The position numbers and the translations under genes were made by a program. From NCBI GenBank assembly GCA_002455375.1, contig DKKR01000083.1:208-25089 (forward strand): 24,882 nucleotides of DNA, given 5' to 3'. This DNA comes from Bacteroidetes bacterium UBA6661. Lineage in GTDB: Bacteria > Bacteroidota > Bacteroidia > AKYH767-A > OLB10. Below are positions 16,801-22,794 of this stretch, piece after piece (within the stretch, counting starts at the first letter, position 1; each line of letters begins with the position of its first letter). The notes beneath the pieces are model-generated. The model was not told the DNA's origin. It worked only from the letters and a program-made list of their open reading frames with translations, and searched no databases.

Positions 16801-19253
16801 AAAACACCATTATTTACACCAATGCCGGAATATGTTCCACCGGAAGGACTGCCCCCGGACAAAGCAAATGCACTTTGTCCGGAACAAACATTATTATATG
16901 GTGCAAGTGTCACTTGCTGATCACATTGTTTGATGATGGTAAATTGATCATAGATTGTTGGATTAGGCAAGGTGTTGTCAATAAACTTTGCATAAAGTGT
17001 ATCGCCATTGATGTCTAAAACCATTGAACCATACGTTGAAGAAGAATAAGAATACATGGCATTGTGTGGCCAGCCGGGTGAAGTACCTTCAAGTATTCCT
17101 CCTGTTCCGGCAACTGCATAAACAGTACCCTGAAAATTGGAAGATGCTGATTTAATATAAGGTGTTGCTCCTGCCCCGCTTCCACCATCAACAAGATTGG
17201 AATTATTAAAAGTGCTTTCAGAGCCAAAGTGGTTTTTGATAAAGAAAGAACGTTCATAGTTATGGCTATGACCGGTTAGAACAAGGTCAACTTTATATTG
17301 CTCCAGAATAGGAACAAAATTTTGTCGCATTTCTATCAATTCAGTTTCTGTGTCGGAGTTATGGCTACCCATTGAATATGGTGGGTGATGAAAATAAACA
17401 ACAGTCCATTTTTGTGTATTAGCAGCAAGGTCTGCCTGAAGCCAATTCATCATTGCACCACCAATTGTTCTGAAAGATGCTGTTGTTGATTCAAGTACAA
17501 TGAAGTGAATATTTGCATAGTTGTATGAATAATAGGCTTTCTTACCTGATGGTACACCACCGGCTTCTCCGTTAGTAGGGAAGTTAAACAACTCATAGTA
17601 GGGGCCTGTTTCTGTGACTGCATTGGATGCATACATTTCATGATTACCAGCTGCTGGCCAAACTACAGTTTGACGAAGCATCTTCTCATATCTGTTGTTA
17701 AACACATTGTTCTGATATTCTGCATCGGTTCCTGAATTGTAAGCATTGTCTCCAAGCCACAACCAAAGATCTGTATATGTATTGCCGGTATAGTTATAAT
17801 AAGCATCGCGAACCTGATTCTGTTCCACACTGCCAAAGCCCATGTCGCCCAGTACCCAAATACGGGTAGGTTTCACTGTTCCTGCAACTGGCGGTGTTAT
17901 AAAGAAATTTTCTGCAGGGTCATTCTGTAAAAAATTATTTCCTGATTTAACGGCATAATAATATTTTGTGTTTGGTTGCAAGCCACTAAGCTGAACAATA
18001 TGTTCTGTAACCGGTGATGCACTCACGGCACTATCTGTAAAAACACCGGAAGTTGTTCCATAAACAATTTTTGACATAGCAGAAATATCTGTTCTGTATC
18101 TAACAATGATACTTGTTGGCGTAGCAACATTCAGATATGAGCCAATTACAACAGATGGTATTGCAGGTGGAGTGTTTCCCATACCGGTTAATGACATATC
18201 GAAACTCAAATCAGAACTGTTAGCGACAAACTGATGAATCTCAACTGCAATAACGTTGGTTCCATTTACGAAGTAAGACGTAGGGATGTTTGCAGTCAGT
18301 AAAGAAGAGCCATCATCGGCTGCATCGTTGGCGGCAAGTGTAGTGTATGTAACAACACCATTAATATTATCGCGCCAAACTTCAACACCGTTTACATATA
18401 CCACTACACCATCATCACGCTTGATACCTAACTGCATGGAAGTAAAGGCAGAAATGTCAGCAATAGAAATGGTTTTTCGGAAATAGGTTGTAATAAACTT
18501 GTTCGAAGCGTTAGAACCATAAGAAACCACTGTGCTTTCATCACCATCACCATAACCAAATTCTCCGGGACCTGATGCCCACGTTGCATCACTAAATGCC
18601 ACATCACGCCACGCTGTTCCCTGATTGGTTCCATTGTCCAGATATTTCCAAACTGAATTTAATGGAAAAATAGTAACATTTGTTGGTGGTGGAGTTTCTA
18701 AGCCTGTGAGTCGTAAGTCAAAACTTAAATCAGAACTGTTAACCACAAACTGATGTATTTCAACGGCAATAACATTATTACCAGTGACAAACAGAGAAGC
18801 AGGAATATTAGCTGTTAAAACAGAATTTCCATCGTCTGCAGCATCACTGGCAGCCAAAGTAAGATATGATATAGTTCCATTGATATTGTCGCGCCAAGCT
18901 TCTACCCCGTTAACATACACAACCACTCCATCATCACGTCTTACTCCTAGCTCAAACGCTGTGAAAGCTGCAACATTGGTAATGTTAAATGATTTACGGA
19001 AGTAAGTTGTAACAAACTTGTTTGCAGCGTTAGGCCCAAATGAAACAATAGTTGATTCATCTCCTTCGCCATAGCCAAACTTAGCATTACCGCTACTCCA
19101 TGACGCATCGCTAAAATTAGAATCGCGCCAGGCTGTACCCTGATTCGTTCCATTGTCTAAATATTTCCAAACAGAATTAAGAGGAAAAATTGTTTGATCG
19201 GCATTGGCTAAACATACCATTGCCATGAACAAAATTGTCAATCTAAGTTTCAT
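13842..19253 (-). CDS. Large T9SS-exported metallophosphatase with 11 Ig-like repeats
   Basis: An 1,803-residue secreted enzyme if started at ATG 19253, giving the signal peptide MKLRLTILFMAMVCLANA. An upstream GTG at 19280 is open but sits on a -7 promoter element, so it is disfavoured. Two near-identical jelly-roll, galactose-binding-like domains (about 22-190 and 195-365) are followed by an FN3-like domain (about 370-455) and a metallophosphatase domain with all purple-acid-phosphatase motifs: DMG at D470, GDNAY at D502/Y505, GNHE at N537, VYFH at H622 and GHSH at H662/H664. A PKD-like domain with GxGV follows, then 11 Ig-like repeats of about 78 residues, each with a Cys pair and (Y/F/I)QW. 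The C-terminus has VFPNPF and a T9SS type A sorting domain ending in KIVIE. Likely a cell-surface phosphatase held out on a long stalk. Substrate unknown. Confidence 0.92.
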   Translation of the reverse strand: MKLRLTILFMAMVCLANADQTIFPLNSVWKYLDNGTNQGTAWRDSNFSDASWSSGNAKFGYGEGDESTIVSFGPNAANKFVTTYFRKSFNITNVAAFTAFELGVRRDDGVVVYVNGVEAWRDNINGTISYLTLAASDAADDGNSVLTANIPASLFVTGNNVIAVEIHQFVVNSSDLSFDLRLTGLETPPPTNVTIFPLNSVWKYLDNGTNQGTAWRDVAFSDATWASGPGEFGYGDGDESTVVSYGSNASNKFITTYFRKTISIADISAFTSMQLGIKRDDGVVVYVNGVEVWRDNINGVVTYTTLAANDAADDGSSLLTANIPTSYFVNGTNVIAVEIHQFVANSSDLSFDMSLTGMGNTPPAIPSVVIGSYLNVATPTSIIVRYRTDISAMSKIVYGTTSGVFTDSAVSASPVTEHIVQLSGLQPNTKYYYAVKSGNNFLQNDPAENFFITPPVAGTVKPTRIWVLGDMGFGSVEQNQVRDAYYNYTGNTYTDLWLWLGDNAYNSGTDAEYQNNVFNNRYEKMLRQTVVWPAAGNHEMYASNAVTETGPYYELFNFPTNGEAGGVPSGKKAYYSYNYANIHFIVLESTTASFRTIGGAMMNWLQADLAANTQKWTVVYFHHPPYSMGSHNSDTETELIEMRQNFVPILEQYKVDLVLTGHSHNYERSFFIKNHFGSESTFNNSNLVDGGSGAGATPYIKSASSNFQGTVYAVAGTGGILEGTSPGWPHNAMYSYSSSTYGSMVLDINGDTLYAKFIDNTLPNPTIYDQFTIIKQCDQQVTLAPYNNVCSGQSAFALSGGSPSGGTYSGIGVNNGVFDPSVAGIGTHTITYTYTNGFCSDSATSTITVTTGGQIATISPSGNITICQNDSVILSANSGIGLTYQWQLNGSDISGATSQSYTANGAGNYTVAVTTSCGTVVSSATIVGAAISVSISPSGSVNLCSGPVTLAANTGVGYTYQWKNNGVDINGATNSSLEILSAGSYSVLATDSTGCASLSNVVTATGSSHVISALGATDICAGSKVMLSAQTGTGFTFQWYRNNGAISGATGSSYNASSHGNYYCRIVAPGCVGNSNTIVVTVINNPTPTISANGSVNVCSGSSVILSTNTFSGVSYQWERNGSAVNGATSQLHTTTLAGTYRVTQTANGCSKKSPAIAIKVVAGPTATITANGSVNLCNGQTVTLNANIVSGATYQWLADGVDIAGATNQSFIASTSGNYQCRITTTCAALSNIVAVTASSMQISISPSTTQTVCQGNNVLFSTSNEPGNNYQWNVDGNAIPGAISDSYSANVSGVYSVTITNGCGTQTSQAVTVNVVPVTAAISPDAAQIICSGGSVNFTANTGFGNNYQWNLNGNPISGAISQTFNANVAGNYSVTISNSCGVYTSASVQVSVGSIIATISPDTTQTICSGDSVLLTANPASGISYQWYLDGNTIVGANASTYYAKSQGNYTVSIVSSCGNSTSPSVALTVISLSSSITPAATQTICPGSFILLSANTGNGLSYQWKKDGIMISGATQSTFLAEETGIYTVDVSNSCGSLESNQVTVNAMQINASVNPAGTTTVCAGTPQTFSVLPTTGATYQWYRNNVAISNATNNSFNASSSGQYYVKVHLSGCNVVTSNTAILSVQTNTTPTVTVTPGTTLCNGQQATLSSNIYSGVAIQWQHEKVNIPGATSQTYQTNIAGQYRVVHTYNGCVRNSAEKSIKFVSCRSEGYETDLEMQVSAEVFPNPFKEVTNIKLNGFEISSTTITVTNILGEMVHRFHPDAESIEWKRDGNAPGIYLMQITDGYNHRITQKIVIE
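14115..16695 (-). repeat. Array of 11 Ig-like repeats, ~78 residues each
   Basis: Within the large phosphatase, 11 consecutive units share the pattern: (A/S)(I/V)(S/T)P-G or similar, Cys, a turn, then (Y/F/I)QW, a GA(T/I/N) turn, G-Y or G-Y-like strand and a second Cys. The units are diverged at DNA level, so the array is ancient rather than a recent expansion. It would form a rod-like stalk between the catalytic domain and the surface-anchored tail. Confidence 0.8.
18153..19190 (-). repeat. Tandem duplication of a jelly-roll domain, 519-nt period
   Basis: Two copies start at 19190 and 18671, exactly 519 nt (173 residues) apart. Both open with IFPLNSVWKYLDNGTNQGTA and share RRDDGVV or KRDDGVV, VYVNGVE, WRDNING, AADDG, NVIAVEIHQF and NSSDLSFD. 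DNA identity is still obvious by eye, though synonymous changes are spread throughout. The neighbouring smaller phosphatase has a single, more diverged copy. Confidence 0.88.
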
Positions 19254-19279
19254 CGTAATCTTAAAATTTTTAAGCGTCA

Positions 19280-19287
19280 CAAAATTA
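19280..19287 (-). promoter_or_regulatory. -7 promoter element for the large phosphatase gene
   Basis: Read on the minus strand this is TAATTTTG, an exact TAnnTTTG match. It lies 26 nt before ATG 19253, which fits a short leader. It covers the first base of the alternative GTG start, so that start would fall before the transcript begins. A T-rich stretch lies upstream, but no clear TTTG is seen at -33. Confidence 0.45.
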
Positions 19288-19338
19288 CCCTAACTACACT
19301 GAAAAAGTGTGCGTTTTTGGGTGAATAGTTACACACAA

Positions 19339-20625
19339 TCAGAGTACTTCTGCTACTGTAAATGTACTACCTCCGACAAAAATCAAATCTTGTGCTGTTG
19401 CTGCTTTTTTTGCACTTAGCAACGCATGTTTAACCGATGTATAATATTTACCTTGCAATCCCACTTCTATAGCCTTGCTTCTCAATTCTTTAGCAGGCAT
19501 TGCACGAGGGATTTTAGCATTGCAAAAATAGCAGATTGCATGCTTTGGCAATAGCTTCAGCACAGGCATAACGTCCTTATCATTAACCATACCAATAACC
19601 AAATGAAGCTTTTTAAAACTAATCTTACAAATTTGGCGAATTACAGTTTTAATGCCGTCAACGTTGTGGCCGGTGTCTGCTATAATGAGCGGTTTAGTTC
19701 CCAATACCTGCCATCTGCCTCTGAATCCGGTCAGATGTTGAACATTTGCAAGGGCCTTTTTTACATTTTTCTTTTCAATTGCAAAACCTGAATCTTTCAA
19801 TAACTCAATTACTGACAAAACAGTTGCCACATTTTTTAACTGATAATCACCGGCAAGACTTAATTTCAAATTATTATAAATTTCACCGTGCTTTAATTGA
19901 GCATCAAGCAACAAATATTCCAGATGTTTTTTTTTAAGCCGGACTTTACACTGACTGCTTGCAAAATAAATTGGTGCTGCATTTTCAATAGCTTTTTTCA
20001 GAAAAACTTTTTTTGTATGAAGCGTTGTTTCACCAATCAGAACAGGAATATTCTTTTTTATTATTCCCGCTTTTTCAACTGCAATTTTTTCAAGCGTATC
20101 GCCTAAAAGATTCACATGATCCCAACCGATGTTTGTAATTACAGAAAGTTGTGGCTGAATAATATTTGTTGAATCCAATCGTCCGCCTAAACCGGTTTCA
20201 ATTACTGCAACATCAACTTTACAATGCCGGAAATAATCGAATGCCAACGCAACTGTCCATTCAAAAAAAGATGGTTTTACAACATCAAATTCATTCATAT
20301 ATTGTTGTACAAAACCGCTTACATACTTTTTAGGAATCATCTTTCCATTAACTCTTATCCGCTCTCTGAAATCTTTCAGATGAGGTGAGGTAAACAATCC
20401 TGTCTTAAAACCTTGTTGTTGCAATACGGCAGCAAGCATATTTGAGGTTGATCCTTTACCATTGGTGCCGGCAATATGAATAGATTTAAAAGATTTATGT
20501 GGATGATTGAGTATGTTGTCTAATGCAATACTGTTATCTAAATTATTTTTATAAGCTGCTGCACCAATGCGATGAAACATTGGCAACTTAGAAAACAAAT
20601 AATTCAGTGTTTCGGTATAGTTCAT
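19339..20625 (-). CDS. folC: Folylpolyglutamate synthase / dihydrofolate synthase
   Basis: A 428-residue cytoplasmic ligase of the Mur ligase fold. It adds glutamate to dihydropteroate to make dihydrofolate and extends the glutamate tail of folates, using ATP. Visible motifs are the P-loop AGTNGKGST (52-60), FTSPHL (78-83) followed by FRERI, ETGLGGRLDSTN (143-154), NIGWDH (165-170), and K185 in EKAGI, the position carbamylated in the family. DTGHNVDG (317-324) joins the two lobes. ATG 20625 is chosen because it starts MNYTETLNYL, the usual FolC N-terminus. A longer frame from 20781 only overlaps tonB. The start lies 1 nt after the tonB stop, so it is probably translationally coupled as the last gene of the operon. 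Confidence 0.95.
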   Translation of the reverse strand: MNYTETLNYLFSKLPMFHRIGAAAYKNNLDNSIALDNILNHPHKSFKSIHIAGTNGKGSTSNMLAAVLQQQGFKTGLFTSPHLKDFRERIRVNGKMIPKKYVSGFVQQYMNEFDVVKPSFFEWTVALAFDYFRHCKVDVAVIETGLGGRLDSTNIIQPQLSVITNIGWDHVNLLGDTLEKIAVEKAGIIKKNIPVLIGETTLHTKKVFLKKAIENAAPIYFASSQCKVRLKKKHLEYLLLDAQLKHGEIYNNLKLSLAGDYQLKNVATVLSVIELLKDSGFAIEKKNVKKALANVQHLTGFRGRWQVLGTKPLIIADTGHNVDGIKTVIRQICKISFKKLHLVIGMVNDKDVMPVLKLLPKHAICYFCNAKIPRAMPAKELRSKAIEVGLQGKYYTSVKHALLSAKKAATAQDLIFVGGSTFTVAEVL

Positions 20626-20626
20626 T

Positions 20627-21490
20627 TTACTGAACAAGAAAAACAAAGGTAATGGTTCCCCTTTGCTCTTCAACCCCTTGTGGACTTTGATTAAATTTCG
20701 CCTTAAATGCAGCGTCTTTTGCTTTTCTAAAAAGGTTGGAGCTTGTGGTAGTTGAACCTCTGGCACCGGGAACTGCATCAATTACGTTGCCATACTTATC
20801 AACTTTTATTGACACCACAACCTTACCTGTTTCCTGGCTATTATCATAAATTGTTGGCTTGGCACGAACAGACCTTCCTGCTAAATCATAAGAAAATCCG
20901 GGGCCTGAGCCACTACCCTTTCCGGGTCCTGAACCATCACCTTCTCCACCTCCACTGCCACTTCCACCTTGTCCGGTGCCTTTACCCTGATATAATGCAT
21001 TAGGATCGCCATCACGAGTGCCTTGATCACCACTGCCTGTGTTAGATGTTCCCTGCGAAGCAGATTTATTTTTCTTGCCAGGATATAAAGCCTCTGCATT
21101 TACTTTTGGAACAACAGGCTCTACTTTTTTAACTTCAGTTTTTACAGGTGTTTCAACCGTTTTAATAACTTTTTTTTCCGGAGTCTTTTCTTTTTTAGCT
21201 TCAACAACAGCACTCTCTTCTGTTTCCTGTGTGGTATAATTTTGTTCCTGAACTACAGCAGGGGGTGTTGCTGTTACAGGATGTGGATTCTCGGAAACAT
21301 TTTCTGATTCCGGTTGAATATCACCTGTTGACAATTCAACAAAACCAAGGTTAGCAGATTCTGCACCACCACCACCACCAAAGGGTGGAATTTTTGTGTG
21401 CATGGTGAACCACCATAAAAGAAACAACAAGATGCCATGCAGCACCAAGGTTAAAAGTAAAGAGTTTCTTTTAATAGCCGGAGCTTCCAT
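20627..21490 (-). CDS. tonB: Energy transducer TonB
   Basis: A 287-residue inner-membrane protein that passes energy from ExbB-ExbD to outer-membrane TonB-dependent receptors. A short cytoplasmic start leads to one membrane helix (about 11-30) with H18 and T14, spaced like the functional Ser and His of the Escherichia coli protein. A glycine run (GGGGG) and a long periplasmic Pro/Glu/Lys-rich spacer follow, then a Gly/Ser-rich stretch. The C-terminal TonB domain (about 205-287) includes AKPTIYDNSQETGKVVVSI, VDKYGNV, GSTTTSSNLFRKAKDAAFKAKF and a final hydrophobic strand. Gaps to exbD upstream and folC downstream are 1 nt each, so all are surely on one transcript. Confidence 0.95.
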   Translation of the reverse strand: MEAPAIKRNSLLLTLVLHGILLFLLWWFTMHTKIPPFGGGGGAESANLGFVELSTGDIQPESENVSENPHPVTATPPAVVQEQNYTTQETEESAVVEAKKEKTPEKKVIKTVETPVKTEVKKVEPVVPKVNAEALYPGKKNKSASQGTSNTGSGDQGTRDGDPNALYQGKGTGQGGSGSGGGEGDGSGPGKGSGSGPGFSYDLAGRSVRAKPTIYDNSQETGKVVVSIKVDKYGNVIDAVPGARGSTTTSSNLFRKAKDAAFKAKFNQSPQGVEEQRGTITFVFLVQ

Positions 21491-21491
21491 G

Positions 21492-21896
21492 TTATTTCAC
21501 TGTGTTGGTTGCAAGCACCATTTTTATTTTATTACGGGCACCAATGTCAAGCAAGTCAACCAAGCCTTGCACCTGAACACTTTTATCAACTTTCAAAATT
21601 GCTGTTGGATCTTCCTGGCCTTGTAATTGGGCAAGAATAGCACTTTCCAATTGATCAAACACTACCTCCTGATTGTTCACTGCATACTGCATATCGGCAG
21701 TAACTGAAATTGTCACCGGGTGCTTCACAGCAGGCTTGCTGGTTTTTGCATTCGGCAACAAGAGTTTTAAAACGTTTGGTGTAGCCATTGTTGATGTAAT
21801 CAGGAAAAACAATAAAAGGAAAAACATAATATCGTTGAGGGAGCCAACAAAAACTTCCCCTGTCATTTTATTTCGCCTTCTCAGATTCAATGCCAT
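21492..21896 (-). CDS. exbD: Biopolymer transporter ExbD
   Basis: A 134-residue protein with one N-terminal membrane helix (about 23-38) and a periplasmic domain, normal length for the family. The proton-path aspartate is D22 in SLNDIMFFLLLFFLI. The periplasmic part holds VTISVTADMQYAVNN and ILKVDKSVQVQGLVDLLD, matching the family fold. With ExbB it forms the proton-driven motor that energises TonB. It lies between exbB (30-nt gap) and tonB (1-nt gap). Confidence 0.95.
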   Translation of the reverse strand: MALNLRRRNKMTGEVFVGSLNDIMFFLLLFFLITSTMATPNVLKLLLPNAKTSKPAVKHPVTISVTADMQYAVNNQEVVFDQLESAILAQLQGQEDPTAILKVDKSVQVQGLVDLLDIGARNKIKMVLATNTVK

Positions 21897-21926
21897 AATG
21901 ATGCTTTGTTTAACAGGATTTCACAA

Positions 21927-22625
21927 TTATTTTTTTACAGGCTCTTCGAGCAGGTCAATAAACTCAACAGCATTAATTTCCATTTTGTTTACTGCACGGT
22001 CAACTAAAGATATCAGATAATGATAACCTGCATAAGCTGCAACACCAATTAATAAACCTGCGGCACTGGTAATCATTTTTACATACAGACCACCTGAAAT
22101 GGTGTCAATCTGCAAACTATTTTCCAATGATATCTGATAGAAAATTTTTATTACTCCGAAGATGGTTCCGAGGAAACCAAACATGGGCGCAATTCCTGCA
22201 ATTGTTCCCAAGAAACTCAAGTTCTTTTCAAGTTTATAAATTTCGAGTTTACCTACATTCTCTATTGATGATTCTATATCACGGATAGGTTTACCCAAGC
22301 GCAGCAACCCTTTTTCAATCATACGTGCCACAGGATGGTTTGTGTTTCTACACAAGGCCTTTGCTGCATCAACATTACCTGTGTGGACAAAGTCTTTTAT
22401 CTGATTGATAAAATTCTTATCAATGTTGGACGACTTTCTGATGGTAAAGTATCTCTCGAAAAATATATAAACCGCAGCAACAGACAACAATCCTAACGGA
22501 ATCATTATCGGTCCGCCCTTGATAACCAAATCAAGAAACGAAATTGATTGTTCGGCCTTCACCGCAGGCTGTAATGCAGTGGCGCTATCCGTAACAGCTT
22601 GCGTAATTTGCAATAAAATGCTCAT
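21927..22625 (-). CDS. exbB: MotA/TolQ/ExbB proton channel protein
   Basis: A 232-residue inner-membrane protein with three membrane segments: about 38-56, about 138-160 and about 180-205. Typical motifs are AGIAPMFGFLGTIFGVI in the second helix and MITSAAGLLIGVAAYAGYH in the third; the Thr residues there line the ion path in known ExbB proteins. It forms the pentameric ring around ExbD. First gene of the exbB-exbD-tonB-folC operon. The N-terminal 30 residues are an extra, weakly hydrophobic periplasmic leader often seen in Bacteroidota members. Confidence 0.94.
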   Translation of the reverse strand: MSILLQITQAVTDSATALQPAVKAEQSISFLDLVIKGGPIMIPLGLLSVAAVYIFFERYFTIRKSSNIDKNFINQIKDFVHTGNVDAAKALCRNTNHPVARMIEKGLLRLGKPIRDIESSIENVGKLEIYKLEKNLSFLGTIAGIAPMFGFLGTIFGVIKIFYQISLENSLQIDTISGGLYVKMITSAAGLLIGVAAYAGYHYLISLVDRAVNKMEINAVEFIDLLEEPVKK

Positions 22626-22649
22626 GTTGAATTCGAAATTTTAGAACAG

Positions 22650-22683
22650 TAAAAGTACACCCATGCCCCTATAAAATAATCAA
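22650..22683 (-). promoter_or_regulatory. Possible promoter of the exbB operon
   Basis: On the minus strand a TTG (22683-22681) is followed after 23 nt by TACTTTTA (22657-22650), which matches five of the six fixed bases of TAnnTTTG. The leader would be about 20 nt long before ATG 22625. Spacing is at the long end of the range known for Bacteroidota promoters. The rest of the 169-bp gap up to 22794 shows no hairpin terminator for the upstream gene. Confidence 0.3.
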
Positions 22684-22794
22684 GTGTCACTGCTATTTTA
22701 AACACAGTTTTGTTGATAAGGCAAACGGAAATAAAAGCAAAAAAGTATAAGTTGTTTATCCTAAAATTGAGATGAAAGGAAGATTATTGTCCGT

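Noticed and set aside
19296..19310. Hairpin ACACT GAAAA AGTGT as a folC terminator
   Set aside because: The stem is only 5 bp and no T tract follows on the minus strand; it lies just upstream of a promoter element.
20626..20781. Longer folC reading frame starting at 20781
   Set aside because: The extra 52 residues lie inside the tonB coding region in another frame and do not look like FolC. ATG 20625 gives the usual N-terminus and a 1-nt gap after tonB.
21673..22020. Plus-strand ORF of 115 codons opposite exbD and exbB
   Set aside because: It is antisense to two confidently identified genes and shows no domain of its own.
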